From Psococerastis gibbosa (lineage: Eukaryota; Arthropoda; Insecta; Psocodea; Psocidae): a DNA stretch of 64,000 nucleotides. Each line of letters begins with the position of its first letter. Within the stretch, counting starts at the first letter, position 1. Positions 32,803-44,465 of this stretch are shown in pieces. The stretch is from NCBI GenBank assembly GCA_963971405.1, contig OZ020489.1:35621047-35685046 (forward strand), written 5' to 3'. A program made the position numbers and the translations under genes. The notes below the pieces were generated by a model. It saw nothing but the letters and a program-made list of their open reading frames with translations. It was not told where the DNA came from and made no database searches.

Positions 32803-32977
32803 CATGGATGGGTATATGGGGAGGCAGGGGGGGTAACTGCCGCCCCCCCCCCCCCAAATTTGATAAATCTAATGTAAGTTAATTTCTTACGCTCTGATTT
32901 AATCGATACTACATATGTTTTTCCTATTCTGACCCACCACAATTCCCCCCCCCCCAAATGGGCCGGATCCGTCCCTG
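32803..32977 (-). mobile_element. hAT-like MITE G3
   Basis: The ends are catggatgggtatatgggg and gggccggatccgtccctg. The flanks aatagaat (32795-32802) and attagaat (32978-32985) match at 7 of 8. Confidence 0.88.
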
Positions 32978-33344
32978 ATTAGAATGGTGGGAATAAGCTC
33001 TACCAGTCCACAGACCACATACAGTTTGCTTATTACAGCTGTTCATCTCAACATAGTTTTGAGTTTTTATTTATTTTGTATTTCTTAATGGTAATGTGCT
33101 ACTAGTCACTTCACTTCACTTTTTTCCTTCACCAGTAACCCCGGACAAGGTGCATATATTGAGAAAAACAATTTGGTATTAATCAACATTATCACGCTCA
33201 AGCGTCCGCTTATCGAGCGATCTTAGTGCAGTGGCACTGCCAGATATAAAATATAATTAATAATAATTAATAATGATAAACCATTATAGTGTACTCACTC
33301 TAGCCTTCTGCAATAAGTGAGATCCTTCTGAACTCTGAAGGATG

Positions 33345-33423
33345 GTATTGCTATATATATAATAAAATTTATATATATATAATATAAAAATATATATGTA
33401 AAATTATATATATAATAAAATGG
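33345..33423. repeat. AT/ATA microsatellite, LINE 3' tail
   Basis: Nearly pure TA and TATA units immediately 3' (minus strand) of the LINE stop codon at 33424-33426. A similar AT stretch lies at 34085-34120, at the other side of the element. Confidence 0.85.
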
Positions 33424-34076
33424 CTAATAGTCTGCATTTGAAATTAAGTATTTTTTTATATCTTTTTCTATTTTCCCTATTTTGTTCAGTTCTTTTAGTT
33501 TAAGTGGCAATTTGTTAAATATCTCCGGTAAAACTGTTTCATTCAGGCGTCGGCCGTACTTATTATGTGTTATGTGAATATTTTGTCTCAATATGTGTCT
33601 TCATTTGCCTCTTATTCTGGGTGTTTCCAACAATTTTGCTTAAATACTTAAAATAGTTATTCTTTATTATAAGATATTTCTACAGTTTTCCTATTGGTAG
33701 TATATCTAGAAAACTGTATTTTTCGTCTATATTTTTTAATTTTTTGTTTAATTTATTAGATAGCATGTTTGTTACTATTTAATTTTGCATTTTTTGTATT
33801 TTTGTGAAATAGCTGTTGTTATCTCTCCCCCAAATTTGTATTCCATAATTTAATACCGATTCTATTGGTGCATGATAAATCATTTTTAGGGTTTTTAGCG
33901 GAAGGCAATATTTTTATTTTTGTGTAGCACTACATCCTGACCTCATTTTTTTGTAAATACAATCAATTTGATTCTGCCATGTTAGTCTACTGTCCAATAT
34001 TAACCCAAGGTATTTATGCTCCTCCATAATCTCTATTTCTTCAACACAGTCACAGTTTTTTGAGTTGGTTTGGTAA
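33424..34076 (-). pseudogene. LINE reverse transcriptase C-terminal half
   Basis: The minus strand reads EEHKYLGLILDSRLTWQNQI and DCIYKKM, then (frame change) LKMIYHAPIESVLNYGIQIW and GRDNNSYFTKIQKMQN, then LDILPIGKL-stop-KYLIIKNNYF, and finally YGRRLNETVLPEIFNKLPLK to IKKYLISNADY-stop. The order YLG-x-x-LD (end of the RT core), YG-x-x-W-G, and the terminal N-x-LP block is that of CR1/Jockey-type LINEs. Several stops and one frameshift kill it. It is the best preserved LINE in the window. Confidence 0.88.
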
Positions 34077-34143
34077 TATTAATAATATATATATAATATA
34101 ATAATAATATTAATATTATGCTATGGTGTATAGGTATGCGGTA

Positions 34144-34215
34144 CCACTAGTGGATCTAAGAAATTTTGGATTGAGGGGGATGGGGGCTGAACATGTGGAT
34201 GGAAAGTCTATGGTC
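34144..34215. mobile_element. hAT fragment related to the 9865 element
   Basis: cactagtggatctaagaaat, then a G run and gtggatggaaagtctatggt, matching the reverse complement of the 9865-10023 right half. The opposite end is missing. Confidence 0.6.
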
Positions 34216-34547
34216 ACGAGGTTGTAGTATAATTAGAGTGACGACATAAGCATAGTAAACTCACTTTAATTACTTCTTGTATTGTACTGTATGGTTTACT
34301 GCGATATCTCTACAATGGTATAGCGTCGCTATTCCTGGTGACAGCATAATCAACCACGTGTTTGCTCCACTACCTTAGATTATTGGGGGGCTGGAGGGGG
34401 GCGTGTGGGCTCTCGGCTTTCCAAGCCCCCCTCCCCAATTTTGGTAGCCTATAGCTACGCCCATGCCCCAGCTGTATGAGCTTTTTCAGAGTGGGAGTTG
34501 GGATCCTTTTTATCCTGGGCTAATTGTAAGAGTGGGCCGGAAGGCCC

Positions 34548-34600
34548 AAAATTCGCCCATATGGAAAATAAAGACAATTTTCTTTCTTTCTTTCCTTTTT
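34548..34600 (-). repeat. Dispersed motif D
   Basis: The minus strand reads gaaagaaagaaaattgtctt and tattttccatatgggcgaat, the longest version of motif D in the window, with a GAAA microsatellite at its start. Confidence 0.75.
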
Positions 34601-34869
34601 AAGAACCCTACTGGGTAGTCCCCTGCCAGTGGCGCAATAGCTTCTGCTGCCCCCCCCCCCCCCCCGTCAGATCTTTGGTGCGCCCTACCCCTTGTCTCAT
34701 TATTTCATATTTTTTTATTAGTGATAGTCAATAGTGGAATTATAGTCAACATTGATAACAAATTGAAATTAAATTATTATTATTGATTTTTAATTATAGT
34801 AGCCTAAATTATTTTATTATGTTTGGGAGCCAAAGTGCACCCCCCCCCCCCCTCCTCCCGCGCGGGGGT

Positions 34870-36110
34870 ATTATTTACGCCACTGTCATTTGTTACCAGC
34901 TATAAAAGAAGACCAACAGCGGATTTAAATATTATTATCCGTGTTACGAGCATGCCTTCTGCAGTTACTGCACCTGCCGGAAAACAATAAAACTAAACAC
35001 TGAAGTCTGAAGTGCATATGATAAACGTTTCCAAAACATCGGAAATGTCTCAATTTATTTCTGGGAAATACATCAAAATTTGCAAATTGCCTATCAAAAA
35101 TTCCAGACTGGAGGCAACTCATGCTTACCTTACGCCGAAGTTGCCTATAAACCTATAAATTATTCCGCTTACGTCAAGCTTATAGGATGGCAAACTAGTA
35201 ATGAAGTTGCTGGTGAGACAAGCGAAGACACGCGATGATTTGCTTTAGATTTTGGAAACCTTGCTTTAATCACACTAATAGTCATAATTCCCAAGAGAAA
35301 ATTGGACACCTCTTATAAGACCGTTTACTTGTTTCTTATACGTCTGCACGGTTGCATAATCGTGTTATTGCAGGTAGGAAAAATGTCTAGATTTTTTACT
35401 TTTGGAAAAAATTAAGTGTCCATGCCAGCCAAATGCAAACAATATAAAAATCGAAGGTACTGCGGAACAGGTACGAAGAAATCGCATACCTGTACTTGAC
35501 AGAAAATTGGGGCACTTTCACGGAATTGCCAAAAAAGTTTATTTTACTTGTATCGCAAGTTAACATCTATGGGGCTTGCTTACAGGCTACAGCAACGCAT
35601 TATGTTATACAGGACTGCCAAATGCCAATCTTACAGCTTAAAGCAATAATGGAAAACTCAACCAATCAATTTCTGCATAGGAAAGTTTTCCATTTAAAGA
35701 CATAATTATAAATAGACTCTGTCTAAAATGTCATTTCTTCATTGGTCTCTCTATTGTAGGCCGTAGCCCTCTGCATCATTATGCTGTTGATTCTTTGTTG
35801 AGTTCCTCCACCTTCGGGGCCACTTTCCCAACCCCAGGACAAAAGAGTCCCTGGTCCCCTATCTGTTCAGTCGCCATTGCGCTCCTCCATTTCCGCACAG
35901 ATTGGGGATTATTCGCCTCTGAGACTATAAGACATTACTAATAGACAGCTAATTTGATATTATGGCCGAAGAAGCTGAGGTGCACGGAGAGACTGAATAT
36001 AAAAAAATGATAAATAAAATATAAATTCAACAGTGGTTACATGTTATTTTAATTAATTAGTTTTATAATTAATTTTTGGGAACTATACGGATAATACTCT
36101 TAAGTCATTC
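34870..36110. other. No gene recognised
   Basis: Low-repeat, moderately AT-rich sequence. Open frames of 65-69 codons show no motif. Nothing convincing as an exon was found. Confidence 0.35.
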
Positions 36111-36129
36111 TTATTTACACTCCTGCAGT

Positions 36130-36285
36130 CGTACTATGCTGCAAAACCGATAAGGAATAACTTAGTCGTGGGTTAAAAATGTAAACAGAACAATTGTAGC
36201 GTAGCATTTTGCATTCTAAAATTGTCTTGTTTGCATTTTTAACCACAGTTTAAGTTATTATTAAATGGCATGGTGGGCACTATAG
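36130..36285. mobile_element. Small inverted-repeat MITE
   Basis: Left gaataacttagtcgtgggtt-aaaaatgtaaacagaacaat is answered by the right attgtcttgtttgcattttt-aaccacagtttaagttatta. The gtaaacaa/ttgtttac pair is shared with 40555-40675 and with the core of MITE-2 copies b and c. Confidence 0.65.
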
Positions 36286-36354
36286 GTCCGCTGAAACCTT
36301 ATAGATCAGAATATTTGCAAGCAAGCAACAAGTCCATCGGTATCGGTAGTAAAC

Positions 36355-36430
36355 ATGTGTAGGATCGATTAAATCAGAGCGTAATAAATTAATTTACAAT
36401 AGATTTACCCCCCCCCCCTGTACCCTGTAC
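36355..36430 (+). mobile_element. G3 fragment
   Basis: aggatcgattaaatcagagc and gtaataaattaatttacaat, then a C run and ctgtaccctg. The left end is lost. Confidence 0.6.
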
Positions 36431-36615
36431 AGTCCGAATCGGGGATCGGACTGGAAATACATTGAGCATACAATACTAAGCATCCAGATCCGAAACCGAG
36501 CCAGATCGAAAAAAATCAGCGGACCGACTCGTTCGGTCCTCGGTTATCAATAGCCTATCACCAACCGCCCCACTATAAGGAGAATCGCTCGTTCTAGAGC
36601 TGAGGAGAATGCTTT

Positions 36616-38150
36616 CATCCAGTGGCGTAGCCAAGGGGGGGGGGGGTCAACGGGGACCGGGGCTCCCCCCAAAATTTGGCATTACCGCAAATTTTTCAGA
36701 TATTTATGTAAAAAAAATTCCCGGCGACACCCAGCCCCCCTGTTTCTAGTTTTGTTAATAAATTTATCGCCTGCAAAATCAAAATTTTTTTCCGGCAAAC
36801 TATTTCAAGCCTATCTTTTAAAAAACATTCCCCGCGGTAGCTCCCGGGCCTCCCTTTTTTTTTTTTTTTTTTATATAAGTTGGGGTACAGGTGTTACCTG
36901 TGTGCACTTAAGCCTATTGGCCTATTGTGCCCCCTACAACAAAGTATCTACATCACTTCTACATCACTTTCTCGAGGCCTATCTCCCTCACGAGAGCCAG
37001 GATCTTGAGGGGATTCAGAAGTGGTAGGTCTTTTACATGTAACTGCAAGCTTTCCGAGCATGCTGCTCTTCTTCGTGCGATTGCATCGCATCGCATCGCA
37101 GGTCCTCCGCACCTTCATTGCAGAATCTGCAAGACTATAGTTGTCTCCCTAAGAGACTCCAGATATTTAACCCCAGGACCAAAGACGCCAAGGCCTGTTC
37201 TTGGTTTGGTACTTCCTAGCCTAGAGCCATCAGTATACCACTTGATTGTGTGACTATTGAGAATTCCTGCTGATTCGCAGCATTCTTTCATTGTCCCTAA
37301 TATAGTTTCGAATTCCCTCCTAAAACAGTATTTTGGATGGATTCTATCGCTTGGCATATCCAGGCAGTGGTCAGACGTAGTCAGAGAGGCTGAGTCTCTC
37401 TTAATTGCCCTTCCACTCCTAGTAATGCCATTTCTGCAGAAGTTTCCACTGCAACATGGAGGGGTGGGAAGTCCAGTACTATCTCCATTGCTGCAGTGGG
37501 ACAGGATTACATAGCCCCTGTAAAGCATCATGTTAGAGAATACGGGCTTCTGAATGTAGCCATAATTTGGATTATTCAGAGAAAAATTCTCATGTGGTTT
37601 GATTTTGCCATGTCCATGAAGCCATGACCAATGATATGGTTACAGCAGGAAAAGACAGGCAGACCGGGCCTCCCTTGTTAGCTGTAATATTCTTCACACG
37701 TAAAGTATGAACATAGATGATTTCAAAGCGCGTAAATTCGACTATTTTGGGCCTATTCTTTTTCAAAATCATTTCCCCGGGCCCCTCTTCCTTGCAGTAG
37801 GCCTATACTATTCTTCGGCTGTAAAACCAAAAGATTATTACAATAGGTTACATGACGTATATACATGAAAATGTGTAAAACTCCACAATTTCAGGCTTAT
37901 TTTTTTTCCAAAAACCTTCCCTGGGGGAGACCCCCGGGCCCCCCTTCAGTCCCCCGAAATTATATTAATTAAACTAATTAGGAGATGCGTACACCCAAGA
38001 GAATGGCTTTCCTCTTTTTATACTATTTCACGAAAATACGGAGGGCAAGGGAGCGCCAAATAAAACACCACTCCATTCGAAAACCTATCGTATCGTGGTG
38101 CATAAAAACTGGACCCCCCAAAAAAAAAAAAAATTCTGGCTACGCCGCTG
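36616..38150. mobile_element. Composite hAT-like element enclosing LINE sequence
   Basis: The left end cagtggcgtagccaaggggg and the right end attctggctacgccgctg pair as inverted repeats. The flanks ctttcatc and gtttcacc match at 6 of 8. Compared with the 319-bp sibling at 47155-47473, the middle has gained more than 1 kb, including an RNase H remnant. It may be a larger family member or a MITE with nested insertions. Confidence 0.65.
37090..37531 (-). pseudogene. Retrotransposon RNase H fragment
   Basis: A 138-codon minus-strand frame (37115-37531) ends with HTIKWYTDGSRLGSTKPRTG and LGVFGPGVKYLESLRETTIV. The Y-T-D-G-S with the following TG-x-G-V-x-x-P and S-x-S/L-x-x-x-x-T-V-x-Q is the first part of an RNase H domain as found at the C-terminus of Jockey/I-type LINEs. 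The frame stops before the second catalytic segment. Weaker homology (CGGPAMRCDAIARRRAACSE) continues past the stop. Confidence 0.8.
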
Positions 38151-38255
38151 GTTTCACCTAATGCTGTAAATTAGGGTAAAATTCTGCGAAGAGGGGGTTC
38201 TGTTCCCCTCGGGCTTCAAAGGGCATTTTTGGATTCTAGGTCTGCCTCTGTTAAC

Positions 38256-38511
38256 CAGTGCCGGATTAACTAACCCCTGTGGGGGCCGTGGGCACAAGAT
38301 ATGTGGGGGGGGGGGGGCGTGGGTGAACCGACATTGCAGCAAAAAAAAATCGTTTAACGTCCCGCTAATTTCAAAACTTTGTTTGGAAATTGTTCTCAAC
38401 TTTCAATTTTTTTTTATTAAAAAAACCAGTATCTTTTTGTAGGGGCCGGATTTTAGGCATTTTTGGGGGGCGTCGGCCTGTGCCCCAAGTGCCGTGGGTT
38501 AATCCGGCACT
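38256..38511. mobile_element. MITE-3, copy B
   Basis: The ends are cagtgccggattaac and gttaatccggcact. The body is inverted relative to copy A at 6806 (for example the tcgtttaacg and ttagcgggac-type blocks). No target duplication is readable. Confidence 0.78.
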
Positions 38512-39196
38512 CCTGATAGCAAAAGACCACTAACTTAATCCTCCTGATCAAATAATTGCAATATTACATACTAGTACAAGTCCTAAGGAATACCTATTAT
38601 CAAAGCCGGTCGGGTTCAATGCGGTTGGTAGCGAAAGAAGTACACTAATGTCTCGCCAATACTTAGCGCACGTAGAAGCATTCAACTTACATCTCTTATC
38701 ATCCGGTGCACACCTATTTTTTAAAAGACCCCTCTCCTTCAATAACAAGTCATACTATAGGGTCTTCTTACGCATCAACTTATACAGACACAATTATTCC
38801 ATTGTCAAATTAACCATTCTTAGCTTATGGGCAGTACCTACTTAGAAAACGTACTCGACCAGAATGAATTTCACACATTGCATTTTTCATTTAATTTATT
38901 CCATGTTTAGCATGTGGAATGAACAATTTTTATTTCTTTTATTATTTCTATTACTGTTTTTGTGTTTTTAATTTTTTACTTTATGAGAAAAGGGTTTACA
39001 ATTTTTAAGAAATCAGTCTTGAATGCGTACTTGCGTGGTGTGAGTCGGGTATTCGGTGTTTTTGGTTGCAACCGACTTTTTTATCATTTTTTCTTCTAAT
39101 TTCCGTTTTGCTTTCTCTTCGGACTCGGTTACATCGGTGCGCATGTGATTGATTGGATTCCTCATATGTGTTTGTGTCTTTTGAATTTGCATAACA

Positions 39197-39274
39197 ATGG
39201 TTGGGCCTAATTATTTTGGCCAATTACCCACGGGTGACAAGTTTTGGCCAGAACGCTGTTTAGAATCCACAAAG
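39197..39274 (+). other. Possible first coding exon (weak)
   Basis: ATG in a reasonable context (aacaatgg) opens 26 codons, MVGPNYFGQLPTGDKFWPER and then CLESTK, ending exactly at aaag|gtaagg, a good donor in phase 0. The T-rich upstream region is not a repeat seen elsewhere. No downstream exon or homologue could be identified. A 72-codon open frame on the opposite strand (39005-39223) is an alternative. Confidence 0.22.
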
Positions 39275-40554
39275 GTAAGGATTTTCTACACACACATTTC
39301 GGCTGTGTTTTTGGCGTTATCATTTCATTGGGTTGCTGAACTGATAAGATCTCGGCCAAGTTCTCTGACTAATTATGTTTACCCTTTTTGGCCTAATCGT
39401 AGATTCATAGGTAGGCCTACCTACCTAGTCTAGGGGTGCCTGCGATTTTTTTTAGCCGGTAGGTATACTGGCCTTCATTTGTAGGCCTACAGGTAGCCTA
39501 CTGTTCTTTTTAGAACCTGTAGCTGGAGGTAGTCCTATGGGTCTACTATAGTGATTATTTTTAATCATAACCTAGAATTAAGAATGTAAACAATATAACT
39601 TCGGAATGTTTTGTTTACATTTATACAACCCCCCCCCCCCCCCCCCAGAAGTTACAACATGCGTTTATAGCCTATCTGTCTATGCAGTAGGCGCTTGTTT
39701 TATTAATGCATTAAAATGTGCTAAATGTACAATAAATTTGAGTGATTTGAGCCTACCACGTAAGTAGGCTATTACTTATCACTTTCATTTTTTCGATTTT
39801 TTATAGCCTACATGGCACTTTTCTGAACATTTTTATTTGGTGTGCCCCCGGCCCACTATAAAATTCCCATCGACAAGTTTCCTAGTTGTACGCCTACATC
39901 CCTTAGAAATATAAGTTCTGTTGTGAGGCCAGTAATAATTTGGTACCTTCTTAGTGGCTAAGAGCAGTGTTGGAAAATGAAACTGATGCGTGTAAATTAT
40001 ATTGTAAATTCACATAAAAATAAAACCCTTTTTCCGAAACAAATAAAAAGATGTCACCTTATAGGTACTCAGCTAGGCAATTGAAATTAAATTTATAGTG
40101 AGAGTACCTATATAATGGGTATCCCTGCTTGTATGTAGTACTATCGATAAACATACTGTACCTAACTAAAAGGCATAGGCATCCTTTCTTTAGTATATTA
40201 GTAAGTTAATTTACACTGTGGAGCCACACATTCAAAAATGTTGGCCAAAAATAAAATATACTGTACCTAAAACAATTTCCGATACCGATATTAGTTATCG
40301 GCGACAATATGTACCGAAGGTAATAAACAATACAGTATCACTTGTATTGTATTATAAAGTAAAGGTATGAAAAAACATGTGCAGTAATTGACCATTTTTA
40401 AATTGTATTTCACAATTACTATATATTAGGTAGTAGGTATTGTAAATGCTAGTAAAATGTAATAAATACTATAGCCTAATGAAAATAAAGTAATAATGCA
40501 AAGTTAGTATATATTGGGAAGGCAGTGACAATTTTCCCTTAGCCGTAGCACAAA

Positions 40555-40675
40555 GTACCAAGTTAATTCATTGTCCGTGATTAATAATGTAAACAAAGAT
40601 TTTTAGAATGTAAAGTCTTATGTTAAAATTGTTTTGTTTACATTTTATCCACGGGAATAAGTTAAATTGGTACGT
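40555..40675. mobile_element. Small inverted-repeat MITE
   Basis: gtaccaagttaattcattgt, then taatgtaaacaaa at the left against ttgtttacattttatccac and taagttaaattggtacgta at the right. The same gtaaacaa core lies near 36160 and 39580. Confidence 0.65.
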
Positions 40676-40966
40676 ACCTGTTCCTATGACTGCAGAATTA
40701 ATTGGACTAAAGCAAAAATTAGAGTTATAGTTTGAGGAGACGTACATTAAAAAAAAAAGTTATTTTTCTGATATTAACCTACTATTCTGTGGCTATGTAC
40801 GTTGGACTGCAGACAAAATATTTTATAAACATTTATCCATTTTCACAGCGGCGTATATACTGTATATACCCCCCCCCCCTCCGAACTGGAAAAATTTATA
40901 TGAAAAAATGAACAAAATATGTGGTTTGTTGCCCGATCTAATATAAAATGCTGTCTATACTATAAT

Positions 40967-41010
40967 CATTGAATATATATCACTATAACACTAGTGTTAT
41001 ATATTCAATG
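40967..41010. repeat. Short palindrome
   Basis: The perfect 16-bp core ataacactagtgttat (40985-41000) is flanked by cattgaatatat and atatattcaatg in inverted orientation. It could be a small foldback or the remains of an element end. Confidence 0.8.
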
Positions 41011-41370
41011 CTATTACTCACCACAGTGAGTTTTAAGCGTTTTAGTTGGTAGATTTCAACGTCGTCTTGGGCCTCTGCGCGCGGCAAAAAGTTGATGTCT
41101 AGAGGTTCTGATTTTGCCCCTCGCCCCCCCCCCCCCAGCGAAAATATTTTATGTATGCGCAGCTGCATTATTTGGCTACGCATTTGTTAAAATGGAAAAA
41201 GGCAGGGAAAATATTAAATCAAAATATAAAGATAAATTAATATACAGTATATGCAATACGGATGTTTTGTTTAAATCTATTTACTTTTTATTTTTATTTC
41301 TACTTTTCTTACTTTTCCGCAAGTTGCCCAATGCGGGAGTAAACAAATACTGGAAAGGTTAACTTAATAA

Positions 41371-41790
41371 GGCGGCTATTCCACTTGTCAATTTTTCTTC
41401 AATTTTGATAATGTCATTGACGGAAAATCATCAATGTTGGATTTATATTTTTACACCTCATTCCCCTTGTCTTCAATAATTGACCATTTTTGTTTTCAAA
41501 TTTTTCCAATTTTGTAAGTTTGCCGTCTTTTAATTTTATAAGAATTGTATGATTTAAATTATGAAATAATTCGTTTGTTCTCAAGGAATTAATTACAATT
41601 ATTTATCATATCCAGACGACGCGACGTCATTGTTTTATTTTAGTTTGTTATTGTTTGCAAAGCGTCATTTTATTCTATGATTATTGATCAATTTTAACAT
41701 GCGGGGGTTAAAATGGAAAATGACACAGAGCAAAGAAAAAAATCTCATCAATTATTATTGAAGAAAAATTGACAAGTGGAAAAGCTGGCT
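41371..41790. mobile_element. MITE-6A
   Basis: ggcggctattccacttgtca and atttttcttcaat at the left are answered by attgaagaaaaattgacaag and tggaaaagctggc at the right. TAA flanks both sides (41368-41370 and after the right end), which would fit a TWA-type target. The centre shares attgatcaattttaac and tttattttagtttgtt with MITE-1. Confidence 0.75.
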
Positions 41791-41997
41791 TAATGCCATC
41801 CATTTTGTTTTAATATAATTTAGAGTGATAATCGGAAGACAAAGCCTTATAAGTGTAAAAATCAAATAACGAAATATGAATAGTAGGGCTGTCAAAAATA
41901 TTAAGACAGAGAAGAAATTTCTCTGAGTATTTTGATATACTGTATATGATACCACAGATTTAGATTGGCCACAATTTTCGAATATGATTTGTACAAA

Positions 41998-42271
41998 TGC
42001 GGCTATTCCACTTGTCATTAATCCGTTATCTGTGCTTCAATAATTGATGAGTATTTTTTACTCTATAAGGCGACAATTACACCGACGTCAATAGTGATGG
42101 TACTGGTGATATTGACGTGATTGCAGACATTAAAGACAGTCTAAAAATGCCTGCAATCACGTCAATATCACTAGTACCATCACTATTGACGTCGGTGTAA
42201 TTGGCGCAAAAAAAAAACTCATCAATTACTGATGCACAAATGACGGAATATTGGCAAGTGGAATAGCCGCC
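41998..42271. mobile_element. MITE-6B with internal long hairpin
   Basis: Same ends as MITE-6A: tgcggctattccacttgtca at the left, ggcaagtggaatagccgcc at the right. The interior is replaced by a near-perfect 56-bp hairpin at 42074-42203. Confidence 0.8.
42074..42203. repeat. 56-bp near-perfect inverted repeat, 18-bp loop
   Basis: The left arm 42074-42129 (from caattacaccgacgtcaata) and the right arm 42148-42203 (to ttgacgtcggtgtaattg) differ at about two positions. The loop is 42130-42147. A transcript in either direction would form a long RNA duplex. Confidence 0.95.
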
Positions 42272-42279
42272 AAAGAACT

Positions 42280-43070
42280 ATTATGATATCAAAATGTTGA
42301 GGAGCATTTCTGCTTAAGTTTAACGGATTTTTAACGATCGATATATCCTGTGAAAATCGACTTTGTACAAAATAACGCGTTTTGGGAGTTCTCCGTTACT
42401 CTACGCAGAGCTAGTAAAACTTCCCAAAATGTTTTGCAAACAAAAGCTGACATGAGTTGTTTTGACAAAAATTGTTAGTAACAATAATAATTTGTTATTA
42501 CCAACTTATCTATCAGAAAAAGTTTTGGAAACTTCGCCCAACACTTTAACCTTAAATGTATAACGATAATTACCTTGCTATTAAGCCTGCTCTTCAAGTT
42601 TGCCAAATACATAGCTTACTGCTTTTTTGCATGATTTGACTAAACCATCAGTGACACAGAATTTGACACGAATTATCGTATATATTAATTGCTACTGATA
42701 AAATACTGTGATTATTATTGAGATGGATAGGCCTACTTTAGATACAATTTTTAGTTGTTTGCAGGCTAATTCTTACATATGCAAACAATTATTATATGAT
42801 TTGCCCAGGGTAGAAATAAAAACAACTTCCTGTCTTTCGTCCACTGACATAAAATTTGCTTATAAAAAATTGTATGCGTACTAAACTTTAATACGTTTTA
42901 CAATTTTAATATATTCTTCACGGTATTGTGTCGACTATTTTATTATATAATTGTATTAATTTTTGCATTCCTCTAATAAACGGCAGAAAAAATTGGCTTA
43001 CAAATTTATTTTGTTGAAAAAAAATGGTTTGATAGTAGCTGTGTAATCGGGATCAAATTAAAAGATTAAT
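42280..43070. other. No gene recognised
   Basis: AT-rich sequence with no repeat family seen elsewhere in the window and no meaningful ORF. Confidence 0.35.
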
Positions 43071-43095
43071 CCTCTTCTTCTTCTGTGGTTGCAAT

Positions 43096-43260
43096 CTAGC
43101 GATTGGTTTGCAGCAAATCTTTCCACCTCATTCTCCACTCCTCCCTGTCTTGGGCCGTTCTCTTGAGTTCCAAGTAGGTTCCGCATCTCATATCTTTCTT
43201 GAGGTCTTCTGCGTACGCCTTCCTTGGTCGCCCTCTTGCCTTCGACTGTGCCTTCTATTA
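43096..43260 (-). pseudogene. LINE ORF2 C-terminus
   Basis: The minus strand encodes RPRKAYAEDLKKDMRCGTYL, then ELKRTAQDREEWRMRWKDLL, then QTNR-stop, a typical LINE ORF2 end (GRPR..Y..D... AQDR.EWR). An A- and GAA-rich 3' tail follows (about 43075-43095). Short similar sequences (aatctttt) lie at both edges and may be a target duplication. The neighbouring frame EGTVEGKRATKEGV covers the upstream part, implying a frameshift. Confidence 0.82.
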
Positions 43261-43289
43261 TGGTGAAAAGATTCATATACTGAACGAAA

Positions 43290-44440
43290 TTTCAGGAGTT
43301 ACCGCATTATTAGTGTAGGGCAGTCCGGAACCGAAAATCGAGACGACAGAACGCGGTTTTTTTTTCATTTATGGTTCGGCCAGGCAGCGACAATTATTTT
43401 CAATGTATTTTCGGTCCTCAGCTTGGATCAATCCGACCAAAATACGCACCGAATACATCGCAATACAGTATAATCAACCAATCCATCTGCTGTAAATTAT
43501 TTGAAAAATGAAATTGTTATCAGTTTTAAAAAAAAAAAAACTAATCGTTAAAATTAATTATTAAAACCTATTTGACTTTTTAATTTTAAATAGGCTACAT
43601 AAATTTGTATAATATCTTCATTATCTTTATAACCACTTTAGCGAAATTAGGGCCACTGCGCTACTTTATAATATTTACACCCAAATTGTCAAAATCTGAG
43701 TAGGAGTTACGAATCAGTGACACGTTCACGACTTCTTGACGGGCATTGCCCAAATTTCGGGGGATGCAGTTTTGTCGCTTTGGAATGTAGTTTTGTCGCT
43801 TTGGGATGCATCAAATTATTATTTTTATTGAACGATAGTAGTCCAGTAGTAAGTGCCGTTGAAGTCGTGTCTCATGTCACTGTATATTTCGTCAATTTCA
43901 CCAAATTAGAAACCCACGAATCCAATAAATTATTAACTAGTGTAACTATTAATAGTACCTATATTTCCTCGACTGGCCTCTTCATAAGAAAAATTTTTTC
44001 TAACAGAAACAGCTAATAATGTAAGGGTTCATTCTCATTTAGATTTATAGCTGAAGTATCTTCATAGTAATTTGCCTTGTATGGCCTCGAGAATTTTGCA
44101 GCTCATATATAGAGTTTTCCATGTAATTTGACCTCTATGTCTGCTACAGTAAAATGAGTTTGAGTGCCTTTTAAAATGTTTCCCTGTGTAATTGACTTGG
44201 GTTTATTCTCTTAGTTGATGATGATAACTTGTTTTCTCCACACATTTGCTAGGTAATATTTTTTCCCTCATGGCTTCATGTGATCGTACTTTTGACCAGG
44301 TCTGTCGATTTGAATGTTTTTTTTTTTTTGACAGCACTATTGAGTACCACACTAGTTACTGTAGTCTTACAGGCCGATGTGACGCTTAGTTCAGTTGTTA
44401 AGAACAAAACATTGCACATTTTGGTTAGAACAAATTCACA
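43290..44440. other. No gene recognised
   Basis: Includes a 99-codon open frame at 43717-44016 with a short internal duplication (CSFVALECSFVALGC) but no recognisable domain. It is probably chance. Confidence 0.35.
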
Positions 44441-44465
44441 AAAGTCTTAGTTTTATAGTTAACAA

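Noticed and set aside
35760-35980. Possible coding remnant in a GC-richer stretch
   Set aside because: Translated on both strands without any recognisable family.
43717-44016. 99-codon ORF as a gene
   Set aside because: Short internal duplication but no domain, no repeat support and no splice or start context that distinguishes it.
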